This document shows, in pieces, positions 33,961-42,444 of a DNA stretch of 64,000 nucleotides. Made by a program: the position numbers and the translations under genes. The stretch lies in assembly GCF_009295825.1 (NCBI RefSeq), contig NZ_WHKF01000003.1, positions 558,001-622,000 on the forward strand, written 5' to 3'. Every line of letters begins with the position of its first letter. Position 1 is the first letter of the stretch. The DNA is from Marinifilum sp. N1E240. Lineage in GTDB: Bacteria > Bacteroidota > Bacteroidia > Bacteroidales > Marinifilaceae. The notes below the pieces were generated by a model, which was not told where the DNA came from, ran no database searches, and saw only the letters and a list, made by a program, of their open reading frames with translations.

Positions 33961-34269
33961 TTACTCAATTTCTAACATCAATAATCTGTTAGGAACTTTT
34001 ATTCCTTCTTCTACATGAATTTTTTTAATTACACCGTCAAAAGGCATTTTGATCTGATTCTTCATCTTCATAGCTTCAAGAATCATTAGACTTTCGCCTT
34101 CTTTCACTTCCTGCCCTTCTTTAACGAAAATTTCAACAATTGTTCCAGGAATAAATGAGTTGATATGCTTTGGATTAGGCTTAACCCAAGGCTTTCTATT
34201 TTCAAATTTCTTGGTTAGTTCTGTTTTGTAAACAGTACCATCAACGTTGAATTCTTTTAAATTTTCCAT
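33961..34269 (-). CDS. Biotin carrier protein of acyl-CoA carboxylase/decarboxylase
   Basis: A 102-residue protein with a single biotinyl domain. The biotin lysine is K68 in LEAMKMKN; the second half repeats the fold with GVIKKIHVEEG. It would carry carboxyl groups for the carboxyltransferase encoded 12 bases upstream. It lacks the long Ala/Pro-rich linker of many decarboxylase gamma subunits. The pair ends at a shared terminator with ispE. Confidence 0.9.
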   Translation of the reverse strand: MENLKEFNVDGTVYKTELTKKFENRKPWVKPNPKHINSFIPGTIVEIFVKEGQEVKEGESLMILEAMKMKNQIKMPFDGVIKKIHVEEGIKVPNRLLMLEIE

Positions 34270-34281
34270 AACGAATAATTT

Positions 34282-35826
34282 TTAGAATGGAGGAATACCG
34301 TGTTTTTTAGCTGGTCTTCTATCAACCTTGTTATTAGATACCTCAATAGAATGTAACAACATATTACGCGTCTCTTCAGGTTCGATAACAGTATCGATAT
34401 AACCTTTAGCTGCTGCAACGTAAGGATTTGCGAATTTCTCTCTGTATTCTGCAACCTTCTCTTTTCTCATTGCTTCAGGATCTTCTGCTGCCATAATTTC
34501 TTTTCGGAAGATAATATTTGCAGCTCCATCAGGACCCATAACAGCAATTTCAGCATTTGGCCATGCAAACATGAAATCTGCCTTCATATGACGAGAGTTC
34601 ATTGCAATATAACCTCCACCGTAAGCTTTACGGATAATAACAGTAATTTTTGGTACTGTCGCCTCAGAGTAAGCATAAAGAATCTTCGCACCATGGCGAA
34701 TAACTCCCATGTGTTCCTGATCAACACCTGGTAGGTAACCTGGCATATCCTCAAGAGTAACAATAGGAATGTTAAATGAATCGCAGTAACGGATAAAACG
34801 CGCTGCCTTATCAGATGAATCACAATCCAATACACCAGCTAAAACAAGTGGTTGATTCGCAACGAATCCTACTGTTTCACCATTCATTCTACCAAAACCA
34901 ATTACTATATTTCTTGCGAAATTTTCCATAATCTCAAAGAAATCTGAATCATCAGAAATAGATTTGATTACATTACGGATGTCGTAAGGCTGAGTAGGAT
35001 CAGCAGGAACAATTTCCTCAATTTTGTATTCTGGCTTAGGAGGCTTTGGTGGGAAAGCTTTGGCTTTCTTCGCGTTGTGCCAAGGAATAAAGGTAAGTAG
35101 CTTCTTAATTTGTTCGAAGCATTCGTACTCGCTTTGAGCATAGAAATGAGCATTACCTGTGATTTCGCTATGAACTTTAGCTCCACCCAGTTCTTCCATA
35201 CTAATTTCTTCACCCAATACGGTTTTAATTACCTCTGGGCCGGTAATAAACATTTTCGAAATGTTTTCTACCACAAACACGAAGTCGGTAAGCGCAGGAG
35301 AATAAACAGCACCACCAGCACAAGGACCAAGAATAACTGACAATTGAGGGATTACACCTGATGCTAATGTATTACGGAAAAAGATTTCTCCATATCCGGC
35401 AAGTGAATTTACACCTTCCTGAATACGAGCTCCACCCGAATCATTAATACCAATCAATGGCACACGCATTTTCAATGCATGATCCATGATCTTTGTAATT
35501 TTACGTGCATGCATAAGACCTAAAGAACCTCCAGCTACTGTAAAATCCTGTGCGAAAATACACACTGGTTCACCGTAGATTGTTCCTGTTCCTATAATAA
35601 CACCATCACCATGAAGTTGTTTCTTTTCCATACCGAAGTCGCGAGCCTCATGCTCAACAAACATATCGTATTCATGAAAAGAATCTTCATCTAAAATAGA
35701 TGTTACCCTTTCTCTAGCAGTCAACTTTCCCATCGCAACTTGCTTCTGGATAGCTTTTTCACCGCCACCTTGAAGCACTTTTTCTTTTCTCTTTCTAAGA
35801 TCAAGAATGTTTCGTTTCAATGACAT
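34282..35826 (-). CDS. Acyl-CoA carboxylase carboxyltransferase (propionyl/methylmalonyl type)
   Basis: A 514-residue crotonase-fold carboxyltransferase that moves CO2 between biotin and an acyl-CoA, most likely propionyl-CoA/methylmalonyl-CoA. Family motifs: MGKLTARERV, AQDFTVAGGSLG, GINDSGGARIQEG, GPCAGGAVYSPALTDF and IRKAYGGGYIAMNS. The sequence is of the PccB/MmdA type. Together with the biotin carrier it forms a two-gene unit; no biotin carboxylase and no membrane decarboxylase subunit is in the window, so the direction (ATP-driven carboxylase or sodium-pump decarboxylase) cannot be settled. Confidence 0.92.
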   Translation of the reverse strand: MSLKRNILDLRKRKEKVLQGGGEKAIQKQVAMGKLTARERVTSILDEDSFHEYDMFVEHEARDFGMEKKQLHGDGVIIGTGTIYGEPVCIFAQDFTVAGGSLGLMHARKITKIMDHALKMRVPLIGINDSGGARIQEGVNSLAGYGEIFFRNTLASGVIPQLSVILGPCAGGAVYSPALTDFVFVVENISKMFITGPEVIKTVLGEEISMEELGGAKVHSEITGNAHFYAQSEYECFEQIKKLLTFIPWHNAKKAKAFPPKPPKPEYKIEEIVPADPTQPYDIRNVIKSISDDSDFFEIMENFARNIVIGFGRMNGETVGFVANQPLVLAGVLDCDSSDKAARFIRYCDSFNIPIVTLEDMPGYLPGVDQEHMGVIRHGAKILYAYSEATVPKITVIIRKAYGGGYIAMNSRHMKADFMFAWPNAEIAVMGPDGAANIIFRKEIMAAEDPEAMRKEKVAEYREKFANPYVAAAKGYIDTVIEPEETRNMLLHSIEVSNNKVDRRPAKKHGIPPF

Positions 35827-36025
35827 AATCTGTACATTTAGTTAGAAAATATATATCTCTATATATGTTGAATTTCAATAGCTCATGAAATTCCAAGCTA
35901 CAACGTTAGTAATTTTTGAGCTAGAAAAAAATTCTAGCCTAAACTACCTTAATGTTCCAGCTATATAAAATAAGCTCTTTATCCTGATAATCAAAACAAT
36001 TCGCAAAAAACTATTTAGAATTATT

Positions 36026-37102
36026 CTATTTAGGTGCAATTCTATACAAATACAATGCTATTATAGTAAACACAATATTAGGTAACCAAACTGCCAACAT
36101 AGGATTCATATTGCCGTTTGTCGCGAAAACAACTGATATTTGCATAAATAGTATAAATGAGAAACTTAACAAAAGACCTATTCCAAGGTGTAATCCCATT
36201 CCTCCTCTAACTTTTCTTGATGCTAAAGAAGCTCCAATAAGAGTCAATATAAACGTTGAGAATGGATTTGCCATTCTTTTGTACTTCTCAATTTTATATG
36301 CATTAATATTACTGTCACCTCTCATAGTTTGCTGATCAATATAATTATTCAGCTCACTATAATTCATTGCTTCAACAAGATATTTTTTTCGCCCAAACTC
36401 CTTAGGTCCAAAATTTAAAGTTGTATCAATTTTTCTTCCCGATTCAAAAATTTCTTTTTCTCCATCATAATGTCGAATAAAGTAATCATTAATAGTCCAT
36501 CGCTTGTTTTCTTTATTCCAACGAATATATTTTGAGGTTAGTTTAGAAACCAATTCTTTTCCTTCAAATTTCTCTAATGCAAATCGATACCCCGTATTAC
36601 TAGAGGTTTCCCAATTTTGCATATAAATAAAAACACCTGGTTCTATTTGTCGGTGGATATTTCTTTCCTTATTTCGATATTGCTTTTTGATATAAGTTTC
36701 GGTAAAATCTATTCTCTTCTGATTTGCAGGTGGAATAATATAATTACTCAGCATAAAAGAAAAAACACCAATAACCAATGCCGATAAAAAATAGGGAAAC
36801 ATCATCCTTCGGAAACTTATTCCACTACTTAAAATGGCAATAATCTCAGTATCGTACGCCATCTTTGAAGTAAAAAAGATTACCGCAATAAATGTGAACA
36901 GTGCACTAAAGAGATTGGCAAAATAAGGTATAAAGTTCAGGTAGTAATCAAATAGAACAGCTTTAAGTGGAGCTTCCTTGTCAATAAATTCATCAATATG
37001 TTCGGAAAAATCAAATATCACCGAAATACTGATAATTAACACAATAGCAAAAAAGAAAGTACCTAAAAACTTACGAATAATATATAAATCTAATTTTCTC
37101 AA
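36026..37102 (-). CDS. LptF/LptG-family permease (LPS export)
   Basis: A 358-residue inner-membrane protein. Hydrophobic segments occur at about 10-32, 50-80 and 98-122, then a periplasmic domain of about 150 residues, then three helices at the C-terminus (about 275-352). The start LDLYIIRKFLGTFFFA and the conserved ILSSGISFRRMM coupling region are typical of LptF/LptG. It works with LptB to drive lipopolysaccharide to the LptA-LptC bridge. Which of the two homologues it is cannot be told. It follows tgt in the same direction with a gap of about 120 bases, so the two may be cotranscribed, as often seen in Bacteroidota. Confidence 0.9.
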   Translation of the reverse strand: MRKLDLYIIRKFLGTFFFAIVLIISISVIFDFSEHIDEFIDKEAPLKAVLFDYYLNFIPYFANLFSALFTFIAVIFFTSKMAYDTEIIAILSSGISFRRMMFPYFLSALVIGVFSFMLSNYIIPPANQKRIDFTETYIKKQYRNKERNIHRQIEPGVFIYMQNWETSSNTGYRFALEKFEGKELVSKLTSKYIRWNKENKRWTINDYFIRHYDGEKEIFESGRKIDTTLNFGPKEFGRKKYLVEAMNYSELNNYIDQQTMRGDSNINAYKIEKYKRMANPFSTFILTLIGASLASRKVRGGMGLHLGIGLLLSFSFILFMQISVVFATNGNMNPMLAVWLPNIVFTIIALYLYRIAPK

Positions 37103-37222
37103 AACCTGTTATTTAATTTCTAATATTTTCGAAAATCCTCGAAAATAAACTTACCGGAATAAAAGTAAAACTTATTCTTCAAATAGCAATTAGCCTTTCT
37201 CTAATGTAAGATTTTTTAACAC

Positions 37223-38353
37223 TTACAAGCGAGTTGCTAACTTTTTAACCATGATATCTTTCCAAGCAGAAAATGTTCCAGCATTAATATGCTCACGAGC
37301 CTCTCTAACTAACCATAAGTAAAATGCCAAATTGTGAATACTACAAATTTGAGATCCTAATAGTTCACCAGAATGAATCAAGTGTCGAACATAAGATTTT
37401 GAATAAGCTTGATCCACAAATGAAGTTCCATTTGGATCAATCTTTGAAAAATCGTCAGCCCATTTCTTATTTTTAATATTGATGATACCTTCACTCGTAA
37501 AAATCATACCATTTCGTCCATTACGAGTTGGCATAACACAGTCGAACATATCAACACCTCTGGAAATAGCTTCCAAAATATTTACTGGTGTTCCTACGCC
37601 CATTAAATATCGTGGCTTATCTTCTGGTAGAACCTCATTCACCACTTCAATCATAGAGTACATTTCTTCTACAGGTTCACCTACTGCTAAACCTCCAATT
37701 GCATATCCTTCCCTATCAAGAGATGCTGCATGTTCCGCGGCTTTAACTCTTAAATCATTGTATACACACCCTTGAACAATAGGAAATAAGGTTTGAGAAT
37801 ATCCATATTTAGCTTCGGTTTCATCAAATCTTTTCACACATCGTTCCAACCAACGCTGAGTCAATCCCAATGAATTTTTAGCATATTCATAGGTCGATGT
37901 TCCCGGAGGACACTCATCAAAAGCCATTATGATATCTGCACCAATTGTTCTCTGAATATCCATTACATTTTCAGGAGTAAAAAAATGCTTCGATCCATCA
38001 ATATGAGATCTAAACATAGCTCCTTCCTCAGTCAACTTACGATTATCAGCTAATGAAAATACTTGAAACCCTCCACTATCGGTCAGTATAGGACGTTCCC
38101 ATCCATTAAACTTATGCAAACCTCCTGCTTTCTCAAGAACATCCAAACCAGGACGCAAATACAAATGGTAAGTATTTCCTAGTATTATTTCAGCATTAAC
38201 ATCATCTCTCAACTCACGTTGGTGCACTCCCTTAACAGACCCCAGAGTTCCAACTGGCATAAATATAGGAGTTTGTATTTTTCCATGATCGGTTGTAATC
38301 TCTCCTGTTCTTGCAGAAGATTTTGGATCTGTATTTTGTAATTTAAAATCCAT
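37223..38353 (-). CDS. tgt: tRNA-guanine transglycosylase, zinc cysteines missing
   Basis: Exchanges guanine for a queuine precursor at the wobble position of GUN tRNAs. The open frame extends to 38512, but the family N-terminus is MDFKLQNTD at 38353, giving 376 residues, the standard length; a promoter octamer at 38404-38411 also falls inside the longer frame. Motifs: LTDSGGFQVFSL, DECPPG, GGLAVGEP, MGVGTP and CVMPTRNGRNG. The zinc site of the E. coli enzyme (CxCxxC plus His) is not conserved: the expected place reads DPNGTSFVDQAYSKSY, although the HNLAFYL histidine remains. I recall other Bacteroidota enzymes with this change. Confidence 0.93.
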   Translation of the reverse strand: MDFKLQNTDPKSSARTGEITTDHGKIQTPIFMPVGTLGSVKGVHQRELRDDVNAEIILGNTYHLYLRPGLDVLEKAGGLHKFNGWERPILTDSGGFQVFSLADNRKLTEEGAMFRSHIDGSKHFFTPENVMDIQRTIGADIIMAFDECPPGTSTYEYAKNSLGLTQRWLERCVKRFDETEAKYGYSQTLFPIVQGCVYNDLRVKAAEHAASLDREGYAIGGLAVGEPVEEMYSMIEVVNEVLPEDKPRYLMGVGTPVNILEAISRGVDMFDCVMPTRNGRNGMIFTSEGIINIKNKKWADDFSKIDPNGTSFVDQAYSKSYVRHLIHSGELLGSQICSIHNLAFYLWLVREAREHINAGTFSAWKDIMVKKLATRL

Positions 38354-38403
38354 ATTGACTGTTTTAATGGTATGTAAAACTCTAGTTTTACAAAAATCGG
38401 CAA

Positions 38404-38411
38404 CAAAGATA
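38404..38411 (-). promoter_or_regulatory. Candidate -7 box for tgt
   Basis: TATCTTTG on the minus strand fits TAnnTTTG, about 50 bases before the ATG at 38353. It supports the shorter tgt start. Confidence 0.48.
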
Positions 38412-38540
38412 CTAATTAATCTTAGTTCTTTATCGAGATGTATAATTCTAGATGATTTGAGCAGATTGTAACGATTACTTACATCTTTCATTCTTTGAAT
38501 AAAAACAGACAATTCATCTTTTAAATCCTAAAGATTCTCT

Positions 38541-38548
38541 TATTTTTG
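38541..38548 (+). promoter_or_regulatory. Candidate -7 box for the glycosyltransferase operon
   Basis: TATTTTTG fits TAnnTTTG, about 30 bases before the TTG start at 38578. The -33 element is unclear. Confidence 0.4.
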
Positions 38549-38577
38549 GGAATCATAAAAACTAAAACTTAAATCAA

Positions 38578-39693
38578 TTGCCTACTTATTCTCTCACACC
38601 GTTTCAATTATTTATTGCTATTGGATTTTCAATTTCATTCCTTTTCTACTTTTCATTTCAAATCTTTTATTTCATCAAATACAAACGCAATAAATCACCT
38701 AGAACTACCCAACACAACAAAAGTGTTTCCATTATCATTTGCTCTAAAAATCAAGCAGAACAACTAAAGGAAAATCTTCCATTTTTCTTAAATCAAAACT
38801 ATCCCAATTTTGAAATTATTTTGGTGAATGATTGTAGCACTGATAATACAGAAGAGATCATTCGTGTCCTCCAAAGTAAACATTCAAATTTAAAGACTAC
38901 TAACATTCCTATTGATGAAAAATTTAATCACAATAAAAAACTAGCCTTAACTATTGGAATAAAAGCAGCTAAAAACGACCAACTTATTTTTTCCAACCCC
39001 AACTGCAAACCCGTAAATGAAAATTGGCTTACAAATACTATAAACTCCATTTGTGAAAACAACTATTCGGGCTATTCTAATTTTGAGAACAAAAAAGGCT
39101 TCTTGTATAATTTCATGAAATACGATTTGCTAATGCAAAGTTTAAAAGTATCTGCATTTTCTTCAATAAGAAAAACCTATGCTGCAAATGGAGATAATAT
39201 GGGATACTCAAAAACTAACTTTTTCAGTAAAAAAGCATTCGCTGGTCATTCCCACTTCGAAGCTGGTTACGACCATCTAGCACTTCGTAAAATTAGCTCA
39301 GATTCAAAAGTTTCCTCTACACTTTCTTACGATACTAAAACTCTTATCAGTTCCACTCAAGCACAAGTTGACTGGAAAAAGGTCAACCTAAACTACTATA
39401 TAAGTAGAAAATTTATCCCAAAAGGGATTAGGCTTTTAATCAATTTAGATTTTGTGAGTAAAGTTTGTTTGTATTTGTTTCTACTCGCTGGACTACTATT
39501 TACAAATCATTACATATTTTTTACCGCCATAAGTGTAGTTGGATTATTTATTTCCGGATACTGTTTTAAAATAATGACAAGGGATTTGAAGGAAGCGAAT
39601 TTATTTTTATCTTCGTATGTATACGGTCTTATCAGACCGTTTTCGAAATTGCTATTTTATATCAAAAGTCTCATTCTCAGTAAACGATTATAA
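38578..39693 (+). CDS. Membrane glycosyltransferase, family 2
   Basis: A 371-residue protein starting with TTG at 38578; no ATG is available before the conserved region. An N-terminal helix (about 8-32) is followed by a GT-A glycosyltransferase domain with VSIIICSKNQAEQLKENL and the nucleotide-sugar motif VNDCSTDNTEEI; two C-terminal helices span about 295-340. The usual DxD is seen only as N-D-C-S-T-D and the acceptor part is divergent, so the sugar is unknown. It overlaps the sigma-factor gene by one base (TAATG), so the two are translationally coupled. Confidence 0.83.
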   Translation: MPTYSLTPFQLFIAIGFSISFLFYFSFQIFYFIKYKRNKSPRTTQHNKSVSIIICSKNQAEQLKENLPFFLNQNYPNFEIILVNDCSTDNTEEIIRVLQSKHSNLKTTNIPIDEKFNHNKKLALTIGIKAAKNDQLIFSNPNCKPVNENWLTNTINSICENNYSGYSNFENKKGFLYNFMKYDLLMQSLKVSAFSSIRKTYAANGDNMGYSKTNFFSKKAFAGHSHFEAGYDHLALRKISSDSKVSSTLSYDTKTLISSTQAQVDWKKVNLNYYISRKFIPKGIRLLINLDFVSKVCLYLFLLAGLLFTNHYIFFTAISVVGLFISGYCFKIMTRDLKEANLFLSSYVYGLIRPFSKLLFYIKSLILSKRL

Positions 39694-40307
39694 TGGAAAT
39701 AAATCCGAATCTCTCCGAAAAAGCTCAGTACGATTACAGGCTTGTTTTAGCCTCGGTTAATGGTGATCAAAAAGCTTACGAGGAACTTTTCAAAAGGTAT
39801 AAGGACGCAATCTTTTTCATGTTATTAAAAATGGTTAATAACAAAAATGATGCTGAAGATTTAACTTTTGAAGCATTCGGAAAAGCCTTTCGTAATATAA
39901 AGCAATATTCTCCTAAATATGCTTTTAGCACATGGCTATTTAAAATCGCCTCTAACAACTGTATCGATTTTTTAAGAAAGAAAAAAGGAAATACGATATC
40001 AATCGATGGTAAGGATGATAAAGAGAATGAAAGATCTATCACGCTTGAGTCGGGAGGTTTAAACCCAGAACAGGAATTTGTAAAAAAGCAGAAGGCAAAA
40101 ATAATGCGTAACGAAGTTAGTCGATTAAAAGAAAGGTATCGTCGATTGATCGAACTTCGTTATTTTGAGGAATTCTCTTACGATGAAATCGCTCAAGAGC
40201 TTAAATTGCCAATCGGGACCGTTAAAGCTCAACTTTTTAGAGCACGCGAATTACTCTTCAACAACCTTAAAGATTCAGAAGTGAAAATCGAAAAGAAAAA
40301 GAAGTAA
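39693..40307 (+). CDS. RNA polymerase sigma factor (ECF-like)
   Basis: A 204-residue sigma-70-family factor with region 2 (about 25-95; YKDAIFFMLLKMVNNKNDAEDL and FSTWLFKIASNNCIDFLR) and region 4 (about 130-190; FEEFSYDEIAQELKLPIGTV). No region 1.1 or 3, so it is of ECF type. No anti-sigma gene is adjacent, which is unusual for ECF factors that act in stress response. It is coupled to the glycosyltransferase upstream through an overlapping stop and start. The regulon is unknown. Confidence 0.9.
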   Translation: MEINPNLSEKAQYDYRLVLASVNGDQKAYEELFKRYKDAIFFMLLKMVNNKNDAEDLTFEAFGKAFRNIKQYSPKYAFSTWLFKIASNNCIDFLRKKKGNTISIDGKDDKENERSITLESGGLNPEQEFVKKQKAKIMRNEVSRLKERYRRLIELRYFEEFSYDEIAQELKLPIGTVKAQLFRARELLFNNLKDSEVKIEKKKK

Positions 40308-40353
40308 TTTCTTTTTTGCCTTGAGTTAAACTCATAGCTTCCAAATTAGTTTT

Positions 40354-40361
40354 TATCTTTG
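40354..40361 (+). promoter_or_regulatory. Candidate -7 box for rsmG
   Basis: TATCTTTG fits TAnnTTTG and includes the in-frame TTG at 40359, which therefore cannot be the rsmG start. The ATG at 40383 fits. Confidence 0.5.
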
Positions 40362-40382
40362 CCAACTCAAATTACAATTGGC

Positions 40383-41003
40383 ATGGAAATCATTGAAAAA
40401 TATTTTACAGACTTAACTGAGGATCAAAAAGACAAATTTTCTCAGCTGCAATCTCTATACACTCATTGGAACGATCAAATCAATGTTATTTCTCGAAAAG
40501 ATATTGATTCATTGTATCTACATCATGTGTTGCATTCTCTTTCAATAGCAAAGGTGATTCAATTTGAACCAGGAACCAAAATTATGGATGTTGGTTGTGG
40601 TGGCGGATTTCCAGGAATTCCTTTAGCTATCATGTTTCCAGAAACTGATTTTTTCCTGGTAGATTCGATCGGAAAAAAAATAAAAGTGGTAAATGAAGTT
40701 GCAACAGCATTAGGATTAAAAAACTTACGAGCAGAACACACTAGAGTTCAACAAGTAAAAGACAAATTTGATTTTATTGTCAGCCGAGCCGTGACCGCTT
40801 TTCCGAAATTTGTGAACATGGTTCGTAAAAATAGTGAGCAAAAAGATAAAAATAGTTTAGCCAACGGAATCCTCTATATTAAGGGTGGAGATTTTCAGGA
40901 AGAAATCGCTGGATACGGTGATAAAGTAATGCTTTTCGACTGTACCGATTTTTTTAAAGAGGAGTTCTTTGAAACTAAAAAAGTTGTACATCTTGAGCTT
41001 TAA
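40383..41003 (+). CDS. rsmG: 16S rRNA (guanine(527)-N7)-methyltransferase
   Basis: Methylates G527 of 16S rRNA with SAM. The 206-residue protein has the Rossmann-type motif MDVGCGGGFPGIPLAIMFP, the VDSIGKKIKVVNEV acceptor strand and FIVSRAVTAFPKF. The frame is open from a TTG at 40359, but that codon lies in the likely -7 box, so I start at the ATG at 40383. It is followed by rpmH on the same strand after its own promoter. Confidence 0.94.
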   Translation: MEIIEKYFTDLTEDQKDKFSQLQSLYTHWNDQINVISRKDIDSLYLHHVLHSLSIAKVIQFEPGTKIMDVGCGGGFPGIPLAIMFPETDFFLVDSIGKKIKVVNEVATALGLKNLRAEHTRVQQVKDKFDFIVSRAVTAFPKFVNMVRKNSEQKDKNSLANGILYIKGGDFQEEIAGYGDKVMLFDCTDFFKEEFFETKKVVHLEL

Positions 41004-41025
41004 TGAATTTTTTTTCGAACATCCT

Positions 41026-41055
41026 TTTGTCAGATTAAAAAAAACCCTATTTTTG
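41026..41055 (+). promoter_or_regulatory. Promoter of rpmH
   Basis: TTTG at 41026-41029, then 18 bases, then TATTTTTG at 41048-41055. This is the best match in the window to the Bacteroidota -33/-7 consensus and gives a leader of about 45 bases. Confidence 0.78.
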
Positions 41056-41106
41056 CAGTCCAAAATCAACGCATATAATAACTTTATTAGATAAAAATTT
41101 TTCGCG

Positions 41107-41265
41107 ATGAAAAGAACATTTCAACCATCAAATAGAAAGAGAAGAAATAAACACGGTTTCAGAGAAAGAATGTCTTCTGTAAGCGGAAGAGCCGTATTAT
41201 CTCGTAGAAGAGCTAAAGGCAGAAAGAAAGTTTCTGTATCTAGCGAACGCAGACACAAAGCTTAA
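41107..41265 (+). CDS. rpmH: 50S ribosomal protein L34
   Basis: A 52-residue basic protein of the large ribosomal subunit. It starts [20 protein letters not shown] and continues with [20 protein letters not shown], the classic L34 sequence, ending HKA. It is too short for most length cut-offs. It has its own strong promoter and a good terminator, so it is monocistronic. It is not next to rnpA or dnaA here, as is common in Bacteroidota. Confidence 0.97.
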   Translation: MKRTFQPSNRKRRNKHGFRERMSSVSGRAVLSRRRAKGRKKVSVSSERRHKA

Positions 41266-41352
41266 TTTTAAATTAAGTAACCGATATACAGAAAGTAAGG
41301 AATATCTATTCTTTACTTTTTTGTATTTTACAGAGTTTGCAAAAAATGATGG

Positions 41353-41378
41353 GAGTTCCGGAGGAACTCTTTTTTTTT
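41353..41378 (+). terminator. rpmH terminator
   Basis: GAGTTCC (41353-41359) pairs with GGAACTC (41363-41369) across three bases, followed by nine T's. Confidence 0.85.
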
Positions 41379-41489
41379 GCCTTAAAATCTACACTTTAAT
41401 AATCAATGCAAGTATTAAATCATTTACAAGCTCGATAAAATATAGGCTCAAATTTCATTTTTAGGTTTCTTAAATCTAAAAATCTCTGT

Positions 41490-41497
41490 TATTTTTG
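41490..41497 (+). promoter_or_regulatory. Candidate -7 box for the PASTA/rluD/ddl operon
   Basis: TATTTTTG fits TAnnTTTG, with TTTC 20 bases upstream. The leader would be about 100 bases. Confidence 0.45.
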
Positions 41498-41601
41498 TAA
41501 GATGTGAAAAGATTGAAAAAATAATTTCTTTCGAATCAACACAATTACATAGCTCTGTAAGCAGTTATTTAAAATATCTGCCAATCAAAAATCAAAAACG
41601 G

Positions 41602-42429
41602 ATGAAATCAGGAAATTTCTTTAAAAGTAAACTATTCCTCTTCCAAATAGGACTTGCTTTACTAGTTACAATTGTTTTGGTATGGATTACGCTATCCGGA
41701 TTAAAATGGTATACACATCATGGTGAAAAATTGAGTGTCCCTGATCTTTATGGATCAAGTCTGGAAGATGCAGCCAACAAAATAGAATCAGAAAATTTAA
41801 GATACTCTGTTTACGATTCTATTTATGATCCAAAGTTAGAGCCTGGAACCGTTTTAGACCAAAGACCTATTGCCGGAGCTATTGTTAAAAGAAACAGAAA
41901 TCTATTTTTAACCATCAATGCTCATAAACCAGAACAGGTTCGTTTTCCAAATTTGGTTGACAATTCCTTCCGTCAGGCGTATGAATTACTAATGACCAAT
42001 GGATTTAAAATTGGACGTCTGGAATATAACGAAAGCCAATTCTTTAACTTGGTACTTTATCCAAAATACAAGGGAGACTCAATTAACACTGGAAGCATGA
42101 TCAACAAAGGTGCTACTATTGATTTGGTTTTGGGTAGAGGAAAAACCTATGGAATTATAGCTCCAAACCTTATAGGGAAAAGCCAAATCCAGGCAAAAGA
42201 AAAAATTATATTATCGAATCTTAATTTAGGTTCAATTCGTTACGATGAATCAGTTTTAAATCACATGGACTCTTTGAAAGCTAAGGTTTTCAAGCAATAT
42301 CCTACCTATAATGAGGATAGAAAAATAAGACCTGGGAGCAATATTGATGTTTGGCTTACAACCGATACAATAAAACTGCATCAAGCTGATTCAATTTTAC
42401 AAAAAAGATTAAGCAAATTGCTTTACTAA
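41602..42429 (+). CDS. Membrane-anchored PASTA-domain protein
   Basis: A 275-residue protein with one N-terminal transmembrane helix (about 11-33) and three extracytoplasmic PASTA domains (about 45-112, 115-187 and 190-258); the first has SVPDLYGSSLEDAANKIE and PGTVLDQRP. PASTA domains bind peptidoglycan or beta-lactams in other bacteria, but no kinase or transpeptidase domain is fused here. It is the first gene of a likely operon with the pseudouridine synthase and ddl, a grouping I recall from other Bacteroidota. A cell-wall sensing or anchoring role is inferred. Confidence 0.88.
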   Translation: MKSGNFFKSKLFLFQIGLALLVTIVLVWITLSGLKWYTHHGEKLSVPDLYGSSLEDAANKIESENLRYSVYDSIYDPKLEPGTVLDQRPIAGAIVKRNRNLFLTINAHKPEQVRFPNLVDNSFRQAYELLMTNGFKIGRLEYNESQFFNLVLYPKYKGDSINTGSMINKGATIDLVLGRGKTYGIIAPNLIGKSQIQAKEKIILSNLNLGSIRYDESVLNHMDSLKAKVFKQYPTYNEDRKIRPGSNIDVWLTTDTIKLHQADSILQKRLSKLLY

Positions 42430-42444
42430 TATACAACTAGAAAA

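Larger units (their letters stand above)
41266..41601. other. Intergenic region with rpmH terminator and PASTA-gene promoter
   Basis: Holds the terminator at 41353-41378 and a TATTTTTG octamer at 41490-41497. Nothing else is seen. Confidence 0.6.

Noticed and set aside
38353-38512. N-terminal extension of tgt (53 residues)
   Set aside because: The extension is not conserved in the family and contains the likely -7 box.
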